This document shows, in pieces, positions 14,201-30,000 of a stretch of 64,000 bases of DNA. The position numbers were made by a program, and so were the translations under genes. Within the stretch, counting starts at the first letter, position 1. Each line of letters starts with the position of its first letter. Under the pieces are notes generated by a model. It did no database searches, was not told where the DNA came from, and worked only from the letters and a program-made list of their open reading frames with translations. The DNA is from Sapria himalayana (taxonomy: Eukaryota; Streptophyta; Magnoliopsida; Malpighiales; Rafflesiaceae), in assembly GCA_029783825.1 (NCBI GenBank), contig JAREIK010002991.1, positions 1,883,397 through 1,947,396 on the forward strand, in the 5' to 3' direction.

Positions 14201-17200
14201 TTTATATAAGATTATCAAATATACATTTACTCTACAAGAAAACACCTCTCCTAGCATTTAGCACATCTATCTAATATAGTATCAGAGCCTTTTAAAGTCG
14301 ATCTAAAACAACTAAAAGAACTCTTTGTGACGGTAATCCCTAACTCATAATTTCTCATAATTAGAATATTATTCACATATAATATGAGCAAAATTATTAT
14401 ATTGTCAGACCTTGTCCAACTCACTATTGTAAACCAAACAAAATTATTATCTGTGAAAACTTCACAAATCTGGATATCGATATCTATTTCAAGTCATATA
14501 ATATATTTTATAATCTACAAAATACATCTAATTGTGTTGCTCTAAACATGAGCGGATGGCTCATACGTACATCCTCAATAATGTTTAATCTCTATGAAAA
14601 AATATATTTTTATATCTAGTTATGATATCATACATCTGTGAGAAGATACTAATAAAATAAGAATTTAAACAAAGATCATCTTAACAACTAAAAAATGTAT
14701 CCAAATAATTTACATGAAATATCCAAGTAATCTCATTCATTGCAAATCATACCATAATGTTGACCTACCTTCTTGTTAATATATCAATTATTATTCACTT
14801 ATCACTCTCAATTTGAGAAAAGTTTTCCATTAAATGACACACATAATATTTGGCCACAATCCAAATTCTCAATGACATGGCTCACAGGCAATATGCATCT
14901 ACTTTGAAGTGTCACTAGGTTATCTCAAGTAAATCCATGCTGATTCCAACTATTTATCTCTTTAATCTCAAAAAAAAAAAACTCAAGCATGATAAACTTT
15001 AACATTAATATCAACAGAAATATAATATAAATTATCATAATTTTATGCGAAACTTCCAAAAATAAAAATTCAAACCACTTTTAAACAAACATATGCTTTC
15101 ATTAGATAGAAATAATTTATTTTATAAGAAGAATTATGTTATCATAGAGAAGATATGAAATTAATATTTTTAAGAGATTAACCTTTTAGACTGTGCTCCA
15201 AAAAATATTTTGAATGACTCAGATAATAATTTATTATCCGATATGATAATTTCATTTGACTCTACAAAAGAGAAACAAATAATATAAAAGATTAATCATC
15301 TGACTATAAATAAATTAGATACACCTTATTCAATAAGTATAATTAAAAATTTTATAAAATCTCTACAATATGATCAGGCAAACACATTTCTTTATATAGT
15401 AAAAAATCTATTAGATTTTAAAGTTGTGTCAATTTTTATCTATTTATCTATCTCAGTTTGAGGTGAGCTTTTCAATAACTAACTCAAATAACATTGGGCA
15501 ACAAATTAGATACTCACCAACATAATTCACAGTGCATGTATTTGCCTTCAATTTTTACTAAGTAATCTAAAATTTTTTGACATTTAAACAAGTCATTTTT
15601 CATTTTTTTAATTAAAAAAAAAACTCAACATAATAAACTTTTACATTAATATCAAATAGAGATAACTTGCACAAATCATCACCATTTAGGAAAAACTTCC
15701 AAAAACAAAAATTTCAAACACTTTTAAACAAGCATTCTTTCTTAATTTAGAGGAAGCCTATTCTTTAAAATAAATTATATTATCATACAAGAAATATGTG
15801 GGTGATACTTTTAAATAAATTAATCTTTTGAATTGTATTCTAGCAGATACTCAAAATGACTAAGGTAGATATTTCTTATCCAATATTATTTTTTTTGTTA
15901 ACTTTATTTCTCAATAGACATTATAATTAGATTAAAAATTGTCTATATGAGTTCAATAAGAATTATTCACGGTGTTAAATGGGAGATATTTTAAATATAT
16001 AAATCTACCAATTTTTCTATAAACTTTCATTCTTCTTGCTTTCATCTTGAATTCAAAATATTTTATTAAAATTATAAATTGATAAATTTATCCATATATC
16101 CCCTAAGAATTAAGTACCCCACTCCTGCTGACACTTTCACTCCCACTCCTACTCCCTAAGACACTTATTATTTTGGACAAGACAATCTCATCCATTGAAG
16201 TAGAACTCATTCCAATTTCACAGGGCAATTCATTTTTTTTTTTTCATTTTTTAAATCCTTAATATTAACAAATGCATCTTAGCATTCTAATCTAGCATCT
16301 ACCTTAAACCTGGGGGATGATTTCATATCATGATGAGTTCTGATTAAGTAATTCTTGAGTTTATCCATCCCTCCTGCACATCTTGATTGCAAAATTTATA
16401 TTTCAAATATTACTCCCCAAAAATTTTAAAAATATATTTCAATACAAAATCTTTTCTTGAATATGTCAAATTAAGAAAACTCATTTTATATAACAAGACA
16501 AAATTAAAATAATTAATTAAATGAGCTTCAAAAATTGGAATTAATTTAAATTAAAAAATTAAAATTCAAAATTTAAATTTAATTTATTTAAATTTAAGAT
16601 ATGTAATTGGCTTAATTTAAACACTAAATGAACTTAAAGAAAAGCTTTTTTTTTAATATAAAAAATAACCAATTTATTTTTAAAAATAAAGGAAGACATT
16701 TTGCAAATGTGTTCCTCCGTTAGAGCTCGTGAAAATATGTTATTGAAGTTAATGAAAATTATAAAAAACAGAATTTAAAAGTGTTACATTCGAGGAACAC
16801 GTGAAAACGTGTTCCTCGAATTTTTTAATCCATGTAGTCGAGCATTGTTGGAGCTCAATATATTCGAGGAATATATCAAGCTCCAACAGACGATGGTAAA
16901 GCTTACTGTGGTCGGAACTCATCAAAATAATTTACACGAATAACACAGTCAAACACACCTTAAATTGAAGCTAAGACAATATTGCTGTTGAATATGTGTT
17001 TCAGCAATGATCATTCCATTACGTTTGAGGTAGGGTTTAGTCTTCGAGCATCTCTCCCCAAAACAACTTGGTTTTTTTTCGGTAAAAAAAAAAATTATCA
17101 AATTGTTACGTTTTTTGTTTCATTTTCCAAATGCCACAAAAGTTATCACATCGTAGCGTACGCTTCTGTCCACGAGGCATCGAAAGCACAATAAAGGCAC

Positions 17201-18434
17201 GCATGGAAGATGCATCACTAAAGAAACCACATGCATAACATGTTTTCATTTTTTTTTTTTTCCAGATGCCTCTAGGAGTTTTACCTTCGCCTAACCCGGA
17301 GGCGTGCATGAAGGCTCACCTGGAAAATGCCTTTGAAAAGATTGTTTCTATCATAAATCAAATAGAGGGCAATCACGAAAATCTTTAAAATAGAACAACT
17401 AAAAATGGGTGTTGTTATTTTTTCTATATATATATATATATTTTTTGTTGATGCATTATGGATTGGAGCATCCAACGTGTAAATTTTCTCAATGCAATTA
17501 GCACATTATATAAAAGCATCTCTTTTACATGGTAGTTATATTAAGTTTTTATGAATTATTGGCTTTAGTTTGTTCACTCTCAAAACTGCAAAAATAAAAA
17601 ATATGTAGATCAAGCCTCCTGCAGCTAGGACCAGAGAAACCAATAGGCATGCTATCAAATGAAAGAATGGGCTGTAAATAACCTCAAGAGCATCAAACAA
17701 TGCCTCTCTTCTAACAATTTTAAGGAAGAGGCAATAATTTGGTCAGTCAGTACCCCGGACCCAATACCTCAATGAATATACTAAAAATATCCTAATGCAT
17801 CCAATAAAAATTTCCCAATACCAAATGCAAAAGAAATTCAAAAGATACTTACTTTTGCATAGAAAGATGCTGCTCTTGAAAAATCCCTGGAGTCAAACGC
17901 AGCTTCAGCCTACAATGCACAAACCAATCAGTCAGTACCGTAGCAGGAAAGACAATCTGAACTGCAGGGAAGAAGAAAAAAATGCTGAGATTGGTAAACA
18001 AGTGATACATTAAATGAGACTACAATACATTACTTGAACAAGATACACTCGATCCCTCTGCAGTTGGTCGTGACAATTAGCTAAAGAGGCAGCAAATTCT
18101 CTCATGTTAAGATACACCTTCCACATATCTCGTCCTTCATCATCAACAGATATCTATTCCATTATTGATCAAATAGCATGAAATGCAAATATTAATTTTT
18201 GAAACATCATTTGAGCAATGGAAATAAGGTTTCTTTCATATACCCACTTGGAAGACAGAATTTTGGTCAAAAGCATAGAACAAGCCAGCAGTCATATCAG
18301 TACATAGCCCAATAATGCCCCTTGGGATCGATTCAGAAATTTGATCAAACTTTAGTTCCTCCACAATCTGCTCATTGATTCGGTTGATAACCTATCAAAA
18401 ACAAGAACAAGAACAATAAAATAGCACACATTAA

Positions 18435-18477
<43 letters not shown>

Positions 18478-21400
18478 AGTGTAACAGGCTAGTTAAGTCC
18501 ATGAAATGCTTATCACTAGCACAAAAGCCAGATACAAAGGATAATATGATGAAAAATATGAAATTTAATTTCAATTATAATATCAACTAGCTCAACAAAA
18601 CAATTTGAAACCAGAAAAACATGGAAAGAAGTAAGTCGCGATGATTCTTACGCACCATAACCTTGTTTCTGATGAGAAGCAAAAAATGGAATTCGGAAAC
18701 AGCCATAGAACAGGGCTTAGATATATCTTGACCTTCATTTAATTTTGCATAGTCCAATAGAGCCTTGTTCTCAATAAAACATTCATCTCCATTTAGAAAA
18801 CTGCCATGGGTATTGCAAGCATGAAGGGAAAAATGGAATTCAGAAAACACATAAGATTAAAAAGAAATACAATTTACAAACAGTGATGGAAAAGTAATAT
18901 GACCGCTAAATAAAATTATTACAAAATCAAGTAACTAGATCTTCCTAAAAATATGGAAGAGAAAAAGAAAAAAGAGGTGTCATATACCTATGCTGCCCTC
19001 CAAAATTTATGGCGCCATGATAGATGCCAGCACCAGAAAGCCATGCAAAATGCACAGCTCTTCTTTGTTTAAAATAGAAATGCAGCTCACTGAGAGAGAT
19101 AAAAAAAAATCACTAAAAAATAATCAAATGAGCTTCATTCAGTTAAAGAACAAAAGTTATGAAAGTCATTTGAATCTATACATCATATGATACAGCTACA
19201 ATTTCTAGTTAGGCCTCAGAGGCTTGCAATAATCTCGGCAAGTCATTTGAATTATTAGTCATTGAAAAATATTATTTCAATTTTTATGCATTGTTTGAAG
19301 ATTAACTTCATGACTCATCCCCAAAAACTAGTTCAAAAAAATATGGAACTCGAGTCATATATTAACACCATAACAACAACTGAGAAATTTTCTGATGAGG
19401 CAAATTTTAAAACCCTCCCATCATATCCAAGGCTGGACATCTGGCGCATAGGGTTTGCAGAACTAGACATCTGCAACTGGCTCATAAAATGATTGGGATA
19501 ATTCACAAGTTGGGTGCTCCAATTAAAAGCATCAAAAACAAATAATAAATAAAAACCAAAATAAAAATTATACAAAAATACTAATATTGGTTGGAAAATT
19601 TAAACACCCTCCCCTCACATCCAAGGCTATACATCTAGTGCATTGGCAAACTCTCGCTCCTAGAAAGTCCCTCCCTTTGCTAGAAGAATACGAAGGGTTC
19701 TAGGAAACTTCAGAGAATATCATACTTGCATGTAAGAATATAGAACGAATGAGATTATCATAAATTCTTCTAGAAACCACTTATAAATATGTTTACATAG
19801 TATAATATTCTAGAATTCTCTAGTTTTGTTAAGCCGTGGGTTGAAGCTAAGCTTGACAAGCAAGATAAATAAGAGGCTAACTTAGCAATAACTAAAATTT
19901 TAAAAGACAAAAATATAAGACAATGCATTTTTATGTTCGTGAGGTGATGTGTAAGCCCCGATGTGTTAAGACATAAGTTTTTTGAGTATCATAATATATA
20001 ATTAATTAATATTTTAAATATATAAAATAAAAAAGTATAAATAAAAATATAAAAATAATTCATTAGAATTATTAAAAAAACATAATAATTTACTACTTTA
20101 ATAAAAAACTATAATAAAATCATAAAATAGAAAATTTATCTAACAAAACTAATAGTTTAAAACTTTAACAAAAAGTTATAACTAAATCATAAATAATAAT
20201 TGAGTAAATTATTTTAATTTAAATTCTTCTCTCTAATTACATCATCATCCTCATCCAATATTTCAAAATTAAAAAATATTCACTATCATATATCTTTATT
20301 TTATGTAAACCTTTATCTTTATCAATTTGTATAAAATTAAACTCATTTTCTTTGCTTATATATTATTTTATCAAACAGATGATAATTCTCTAGAAGGTAG
20401 AATAATTATTAATTTATAAAATAATATACTTTATATGATATGATCAATGGGAGCTAACTTTTACACAATTTTCAATATGATAATTTAAGAGTGTGAAATC
20501 AAAAGAGAACAACATTATTGTTGACGAGTCTCAAAAACTATAGACAAACAAGTGGATAAAAAAAGTCTCCTTATTATCAATCTTTATCCTTATCAAATAT
20601 CAACCACAAACTTAAATAAAAAAACAAATAGGGATAAAATAAAGCTCAACAGCCCACATAGTTAGTATCTTGTCATGCCAGTAAAAAAGAGAAGAGAAAG
20701 ATAAAAGAAACAAAGTAATTTAGCCGATAGAAAATAAAAAAAAAAACAACTCGATATAGCATTACATGGAGGGAAGATGAGTTAGCAACCAGAATTGAGA
20801 GGCGGGGAGATGTGTAGCCTCGATTCCGACCGACAATCAATGCTGAGTGTTCAAGTATTTTAAATTTATATTTTATAATTTTAGTTTTAATTTTAATAAC
20901 TAAATAACAAAGATTTGTGAGGTATATGACTCGACTGAGAAGGCGGAGAAAGCGTACTCTTTTATGCCTTTTATGCACATTGACTAAGAAAGAGTACGTC
21001 TTCTATGCTATTTGCTTCTTTTGGGATGCCTCAAAACATTTTTGGACCGCCTCGCTTCAAGGCGTGCCCCTCAAGGCGCACCTCAAAAATGTCTTTGAAA
21101 ATACGAGCAATAACCGAGAAACGAGTTGTCTAAGTGTCACACATGAACTTAATAAAAAGCCTAAGTCCATAATAGTTAGTATCACAAACAAGATTACAAC
21201 GTGTAAGAGTAACTTGAAAGATATGATGATAAGCTCTCATGTCGGAAGAAGTTAACGAGCAAGTTCGAGGAAAGAACCTTGACTCTCCAGCTAAGAAAAA
21301 GAGAAAAAATGACAAATCTCATGATTCTCTCATTAACTTGGAAGATCAAGTAACCCGGTTAATGGTCGCTATGGTGGACACCAATGAGGAGATGGACCTC

Positions 21401-24400
21401 ATGGAAAAAAACATTGAGAAGGCCGTGAAGGATCTCAAAGTGCAGATACAATACATTCAAGAGGAGATGCATGGCTCATTGATCACAATGGTGCCGCACT
21501 AAAAGTTTATGAAGGTAGTAGACATGTTCACTAGCTTAGAGTCAAGGATGAGGGCCTTGACCAATCATAAAGAAGAACTAAGACAAAAAATGGGCACTTA
21601 TAAAATAGTATTGTCAACTCAAGTTATGAACACTCATAAAACATAAAGGATAGAGGTGTCAAAGCCACATACTTTCGCTGGAAAACATGAAAATAATAAA
21701 TTAGACAATTACTTGTGACACAAAAAAAAGAATGAGGCAATAACACTAACTAACAAAATAACAAAGGTACTCACTATTAGTCTCTATCTCACTTATAATG
21801 CAACTTTATAGTGACATACAAAATTAATGAAAATGAAAAAAGAAAAATGTACCATAAACTTATTGACAAACTTTAAGAGATAAATTAAGAAGTAATTCTA
21901 CCAAAAAGATATGGGATACATAACACATAGGAAGATCATGCATCTTAAGCACATGAAAAAGATTCAAAACTATGTCATAGAATTCTCTTCCCTAATACTT
22001 GAAGCTCTAGATATGAATGAGAAGAAACTTCTCTTCAACATTATAAAGAACCTGCAAGATTGGATTGAGTAAGAATTGAGGAGACGTAGTATACAAGACT
22101 AGTCAAGACTATAAAAATAGCAGAGACACTCATAAATTTTTAAAGAGAAGAATTGTCTCAGACTAAGACATCTTTCAAAGTTAGTCATGCTAAAGGTATG
22201 AGAAACGAGGGATACAAAAAATATAATGTTAAGAAATAATCAAGTGCAGCATCTACCAATAATGAGGATAAATTAGGAACAAGAATAAAGATTTCATATC
22301 AAAAACTAATTGTTTCCTATGTGATAGACTACATTGGACACGTGAATATCATAAAAAAAAGGCCCTTGATACCTTGATTGAGATGGAGGCCAAACAAGAG
22401 GATGATGAGACTCACATGAGATCGATGTAGTTGTTGAATATATTCAAGATCAATCAAGCTAAAGAGCACCCTTAAGGCAAGGGACTCATGTAAATGAAAG
22501 CCAAAGTAAATAATAGGTCCACCAAAGCCATGATAGATGCCAGCTATGTTGCACGGATACGCATAGGAACTGTCGTGTCGCTGTGTCCGACCCGTGTCGC
22601 CGTGTCGGCGACATGTCCGATACGCCACGTGGCGTATCGGATACGCGTCAGAGACATATCCGACGCGTTGTTCGGAAACAGTCATCGTTAACAACAGACG
22701 CGTCGTTTACCAACTGACGCGTTTTAACGATTCTAACGCGTCGAAAATACACTATATATTAACTATTACTCCTACATCTCCAACAAATTGAGGAGCACAC
22801 CGCCGACAGTGAGTTGCCGACAAGCCGATTGCGAGAAATAGTTGTCAATTGTTATTGCGTCGAACAGGGAGGGGAGGAGCACACAGCCGAGGCACCGACA
22901 ATACCTAAGGTAACCTAATTCTATAAAGGGAATGGGGGGTTTTGAAATCTATATCGGGAGGGGGGAGAGTTCGAAAATCGAAATTGTAAAGGGAGGGTGG
23001 TGGGGGGGTGTTAGAGGGTTTAAATTTTTTTTACATTATCTTAAAATATAAAATTTTACATTATTTTAAGATACCTAATATTTATAATTAATAATTTTTA
23101 TTTTTAATTTTATTTTTTTTATCATGACGTATCCTAGTCGTATCTGTATCCTAATTTTTTAGAATTTACCGTATCCTCGTATCCTGCCGTGTCGTATCTC
23201 CGTGTCCATATTCGTGTCCGTGCAACATAGGATACCAGTGTCAACTTTGTCGCAGACGAGGAGACAAGGACACTTAAGCTCTAAATATCCAAGAAAATAA
23301 GATGACTCAAGGGAATTAACTTCGCTGCCAAGTCTTCGCAATGAATTGCTTATGGCATGAAAATGAAGATTGAGTCAAGAGAAGATAATGTCGACTTCAT
23401 GGTGATACTCATGAAGGACTTCAAGATAGTAATTAGGATGGACTTCCTTCGCCAAGTAAAAATTGTACCTATACCATTTTTGCGTTCGATTGTTATTTTA
23501 GAAGATGGGGCCTCATGTATTGTTACCACAAATACCGAAAGAAAAGCTAAGATCCCTATGTTGTCAGCTATACAATTAGAGAATGTGTTAAAAAAAATAA
23601 GGTGACCTACTTGATGACTCGTAAAGAAGACCAGATTGATCATGTGAAAAATGTTATGCTTATAAGAGTTAAGAAGTTTCTAAATGAGTTCAAAAATATA
23701 ATATTATTGAAGCTACTCAAAAAACTCACTCATAGGAGAAAAGAAAATCACAAGATTAAATTAGAGCCGAGAGTAAAAGTTCTTGTCATTGGGCACTACA
23801 AGATGACACTACTAGAGTTAAAAGAGTTGAGAAGACAGTTAAAAGAAGTGTTAGATGTCGAATTCATCCAACTATCTAAGGCTCTATATAGTGCGCCAAC
23901 CTTCTACCAAAAAAAAACATGAGAGATCAATATGGATGTGCAACGACAGCACTCAACAAATTGACAATGAAAAATAAATATCTCAGTCCTATTATTGCCA
24001 ACTTATTTGATCAACTTGATAGAATAAAATACTTCACTAAACTATATTTACGATTGGGATAATACTAAGTAAGAATAACTAAAGAGGATGATGACTCAAA
24101 GACTATTTGTGTAACAAGATATGGCTTTTATGAAGTGCTACAAATATCCCTTGGTCTAACTAATGTACCTGATATATTCTACATTTTGATAAACAAGATA
24201 TTTCATTTTTTTCTTGATAAGGTTGTGATGGTATACATATATTATATTGTTATTTATAATGATTCCTTAGAGAAACATGTTGATGACTTAAAGAATATGT
24301 TCCAGCTATTAAGACAGAATAAACTATATATGAAAAAGAAGAAACATTCCTTTACTCTAAGAGAAATGAGCTTCATAGGACATCAATTCAAGGTGACAAA

Positions 24401-26995
24401 CTCATGATGGATGAGAGCACGATTAAAGTTATTTTGGAGTGAGATCCCCCTACTAAGGTACCACAACTAGGATCTTTCTTATGCTTAGTTAATTACTGTT
24501 AGCAGTTCATCAAGTGATACTCAAGAAGAGCACCACCATTGACAAATCTTCACAAGAAAAGTAAGGTATGAACGTAAGAAAACAAATGTCAGCAAGCTTT
24601 TATAGAGTTGAAGGTCATGACAAAGGAGCCGGTGTTGACACTACCTGACCATACAAAAATATTTGAGGTACACACTGATACCTCTAACTTTGCTATTGGA
24701 AAGGTTCTTATGCAAGAGAAGTGACCTATAACTTTTGAAAGCCTTAAGCTCAATGATACAGAAAAGTAGTACACAATCCAAGAGAAAGAGATGATAGCAA
24801 CCATTCATTATTTGTAGATATAGAGACACTATTTGTTGTGATCACACTTCATAGTGAAGACAAATAATGTATCTACTAGCTACTTCCAACCCATTAAAGT
24901 ACAAGCCTCAAGCAAGTAATGTGGCAAGACTTCATGACTACGTTTGACTACACATTAGAGTACAAGCCAGGCATAACTAATCACATGACCATATTGTGGA
25001 GCTAGCATCCATGACTAGTCAGCCTCAAGGAGAGATGATAGATCTCATAAAAAAAATTACAACATAATCCATTGGCCAAGAGTCTCATCACATTGGTTAT
25101 TGAGAAAAAAACAAAGTGAGTTTGGATAGAAGATGATATATTCTACACTATGGAAAAACAAATTTATGTACCTAAGTGAGAAAATAAAGAAAGAATCTTA
25201 TCAAGTAGTATCATGACTCTAAATGAGCTGAACACCCAGGACAATAACGTAAAAAGACACTACTAGAGTCTATTTATTATTAGTCACAAATATTGAAAGA
25301 TATGAAAACTTATGAAAGAACTTGTATTGTATGCCAACAAGACAAAGTTAAGCAAAATCAGCCCAGTGAATTGTTGGAGCCACTACCCATAGCAAAGCAG
25401 CCTTGGAAGAGTATAACTATGAAATTCATTATCAGCATACCTAAGGATTGCACATGAAAGAAACGATCAGGCTATTCCTCAAAAACATAGTCAGGTATTA
25501 GAGGCTATCGAAGTTCATCATCAATGATCGTGACTTACACTTTATTAAAAAAATTTAGATGAAACTATTCAACCTCTTAGCATAGAACTTCATTTCTCTA
25601 TTATTTTTCACTCTTAGACAAATGGACAGACAAAATGAGTAAAAATAGTATTGGAGCTATACATGAGGCACTTTATGAGTGCTAATCAGACTAACTAGCC
25701 TAAGTTGCAAGATGTGGCTTAGTTCTCCTACAATCTTCAGAGAAATGAGACAATCAAGAAGAGTTTATTCAAGATAGTCATGGGGTAATAACCAATTACT
25801 CCTCACACCCTTGCCAGTTGATACACAGAAAAAAGTCTAGCAGCCTACAAATTGGCTAAGAAATATGTTATATATATAATTTATTTTGATAATTTATTTA
25901 TATAACCAAAAATTTCTATTTTAATATTTCATGTAATTGCAGGAAAGAAAATATTAAGAGACCGAGAATGAAGCAGTAGCAAAAAATCTAGCTGTCCACT
26001 TAGCAATCCAAAATTTTTGGAGCAGAGCCTAACTCGTCTGATGATTCAACCCGCTTCGATTAATTGAACTAAGAAAGTTTTAATATAAATGTTTTATATT
26101 TTATTTTTTAGGTTACTATTTTTCGCGATCTAGAACTGTTCATTTTCTCTTTCTCTCTCTGCGCGATTTATCACGACTGTTTCTATGTTGCACATACTAT
26201 AAGACTTCTGTTGGTTTAATCTGTAACGAATAAGTATTTTCTGGTGGATGTAGCTAGTCGTACTAAGAGACTAGTAAACCACGTTATTTCTAGTTTTTAT
26301 TTTTTCTATTTTTAATTCTGTCGTGGTTGAATTGTGCATTGAATATATCATTTGTTATTTTGTTGTTTTGTTATTCTTTCTTCTTTTATATCTTAAAATC
26401 ATAATTGTGGAAGTATAATTGCCTAACAAAATGACGAGAAAACTGATACAACGTGCTCATACTTAGAGATTATTGCTATAAAAAAGAAAAAATATGCTGA
26501 CAAGAAGAGGAGACGTGTAGAGTTTCAAGTTGAAGATTAATGCTTATCGAGCTTTTACCATAATAATTCAAGTCAATTTGAAAGGCGCACAAAAGACTTA
26601 TGAAGAAGTATGAAGGTTCATTTCTCATATTAAGATGGATCGGAAAGATATACTACAAGGTCGAACCGCTACAAAGGTTAAAGATTCATCATATCTTCCA
26701 TGTCAGCAATCTAAAATCTTATCATAAAAATAAGGAAGATTCAAATCGAAAAAATTCTACAAGAGCATCAATATCAATGATGACATCCTAAGGAAGAATA
26801 ACACACCCTCACTCCTAGAAAGTTCCTTCCTTTATTGAAAAATACAAAAGATTTTAGAAAATTCCAAAGAATATCACACTTGAGTGAAAAAATATAGAAG
26901 GGAATAGATTATCTTAAATTCTTCTAGATATCACTTGTAAATATATGTACATAGTATAATATTCTAAAATTTTTTAGGCTTATTGAGAATTCTCA

Positions 26996-27038
<43 letters not shown>

Positions 27039-30000
27039 GAGGTTGCCACATTAACAAACCACCAAACTTTGTAAAGACTTTCAACAACCAAAAGTTTTCT
27101 TCCTTTAAAATATTTTTTTTCAAATTTGCTTTGCTTCCAAACCATGGGTAGAAACTGATCTTAGCAAATAAGGTAAGTAAAAAACTGACTTAGCAACAAC
27201 CACAAGACGAGTTGTCTAAGTACAATACAAGAGCTTAGTAAAAAGCCCAAATCCATGACAACAAGGAGTTTGCAGGACTGGACATCTACAAGTGGCCCAT
27301 AAAGTGATGGGATAACCCACAAATTAGGTGCTCCAATTAAAAGCATCAAAAATAAATAATAAATAAAAACCACAATAAAAATTAAACAATAAATACTAAT
27401 ATTGGTTGGATAATTTTAATATCCCCCCCTCACATCCAAGGCTGGACATCTAGCACATGGAGTTAGCAGGACAAAAAATCTGAAGTAGCCCATAAAGTAT
27501 TTGGGATAACCAACAAGTTGGGTGCTCCAATTAAAAGCATCAAAAACAAATAATAAAATAAAAAACACAATATAAAAAAAATAATAAATACTAATATAAG
27601 TTGGAAAATTTTAACACCCTCACATCGCATCCAAGGCTGAACATCTGGTGCATGGAGTTTGCAGGACTGGACATCTTGAAGTGGCCCATAGGGCAATTGG
27701 GATAATCCACAAGTTGGGTGCTCCAATTAAAAGCATCAAAAACAAAAAATAAATAAAAACCTCAATAAAAATTAAACAAAAAATATTAATATTGGTTGAA
27801 AATTTTTTAACACCCTCCCCCTAACATCCAAGGCTAGACATCTGGAACATGAATTTTGCATGACTGGACATCATTAAGTGGCGCATAGGGCGATTGAAAT
27901 AACCCACAAGTTGGGTGCTCCAATTAAAAGCATCAAAAACATATAACAAAGAAAAACCACAACAAAAAAGAAACAAAAATTTATAATATTAGTTGTCTCA
28001 TCAAACCCAAGTTTTAAATCTTGATTTTTCATGTCAAAATAAACATCCAATTATGCATTTGACACTAATCCTACCATAACACAAAACAACTAAACCTGAA
28101 ACTGTATGGGAGTTGAAAGTTAACAAAAGAACAACCATGCACCACCAAAAGGGTATGGGCAATAATCTGTAGCTGCATCGCTTGGCCTGTGCCAAGGGTT
28201 TTCACAATGGATTTCAAGGATACAACAAAGTTTCCTTTCCACCTTTATAATTAATTCAAGAACAGTTTTTCTAGTTATTGTATTGCATAATTAAAATAAA
28301 TAATAAATAAGATAACAATTCAGTATTTTACATTATGATATAAGCATTAACAATGTAGCATAATCAAAGCATTATATACTGTTCGATATTGACAAAACCA
28401 TTAGCAACCTTATCTTTCGTGAAATGATGATCAGCATCAACACAAATCATTTGCTCATGAAAAAAAAAATGAATTATAAATAATACATTTTGCAATCTGT
28501 AATTCACAAAAGAGCAACAAATATTCATGAAACAATATATTTGATCTCCTCAAAAAGATGGCTAATTTAAAAGATCATATAGATGACAAATTATCACCCA
28601 ACCCTTACGCATAGTTGTTTGGGAATTCTACTCTGTGCCTGATGGTTGTTTCGACATGAGTGTGTACTTTTTGTAAGAAGAAAACTTATTCAATAAGATT
28701 CTTTCAGTGGAAGTGTTGGATCAAACCCACAAAATATATATTTCAATTGGGGTTTTACGACGATGAGTGTTGCATCATATTCATCCATGTATGATTGGAA
28801 TGATAGAAAGATAGAGAAATTGGAAACATGACATGGAGCATAGATAAATACTAGAAAAAAAATACCATGTGCCATATCAAGATTCGAGAAAAGATCACTG
28901 CAAGAAACAATGGAGTTGGAGAGCCAATAGAGTTAAATTTATCCAGTAGAAAATACCAGAACTTGAAGTTATGATCCCTGAAAGGAATATGGTAAATAGT
29001 TCATATTCACCCCCATTGAAGAAACTTAAAGTTTTACCAGCATTGAGCATCAATTCATAGCAATCAAGTAGAAAATTTTGATACTTTCTGATGGATGTTG
29101 GATAAACACTTCTTTCACTAGATCACCATGAATAGATGCATTACATACATCTATGATCTAACTGACTCATAATCCAATTGTGTAGTGCTGCAATGGTAAG
29201 TAACAATTTTGAACATGAATATCCACAATTTTGAACACGAGAGAAAGTGTAATCAATGCCACGAGTGAGAAATTTTAGCAATGAATATCCAATAATTGGA
29301 AGAGAAAATAATGATCATGCTAATGAGTTATGGCCTTGTGACTAACCAATCAGTGGAAAGAAAATCACTTTCCCTAGTACGTTGACTCACCAGGCTTGGA
29401 ATCTTGCAACATGAATAGGAGCATTCATAGATTGACATGCACGATGAACAATAGAATCAACCATTAGTTCCTGACATGATGGAAACTAAAAGGTGCATGA
29501 TAGTGGATCATGCCAATTGTACTGACAATAGAAATGATATTGATATAAAGAACCAACTAGATGATGAAAAAATAAGCTCTCAAAGAGCACATAGATAAGA
29601 CAAAAAGGTGAATTGGAATCATCTTCAGTTCTCAATCCCCAGATGATCCCTACCAGTCATGGACCCTTCCCAATCAACTACTTCTCTTTATGGTTGCCCA
29701 TTTTTCTCAAATACTATGAATCACTTTAGCAAGTTACCAGATTCAGTGGCGAAACCTATGATAATGAAACGACTAGGGGGAGGGGGCAAAAACAAAGGAA
29801 AAGGAAGCATATTCAAGTTGTCAAGTTGACCATTAGTGATAATTTCCAGATTGATCGTGTAGCTAAACTTGCTAGGAGTGCATTGAATGTGACAATTTTT
29901 ATGTATCATCATGTTGCTTTATTAAGTTGGTTAAGAAAAATAAAAGGCTATGAGAAGGAGATGAGAAGAGGAGAGCCATTTGAGTTTTCTTAACCAATTA

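Larger units (their letters stand above)
19647..27264 (+). mobile_element. decayed Ty3/Gypsy retrotransposon with three nested insertions
   Basis: LTRs lie at both ends, a degenerate Met-tRNA primer-binding site (TTAGTATCACAAAC, near 21176) follows the left one, and a purine tract (AAGGAAGAA) precedes the right one. Gag, protease, reverse transcriptase, RNase H, integrase and a chromodomain-type C-terminal linker are recognisable in order, all with stops and frameshifts. It runs antisense to VPS18 in intron 5. It inserted into a 195-bp tandem array and later received a Mutator-like element, a hAT-like element and a solo LTR. Inactive. The chromovirus type is inferred from the C-terminal segment. 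Confidence 0.5.

Noticed and set aside
27265..27990. Centromeric satellite
   Set aside because: Only about five units, inside a gene intron, with LTR-like text; more likely a local array.
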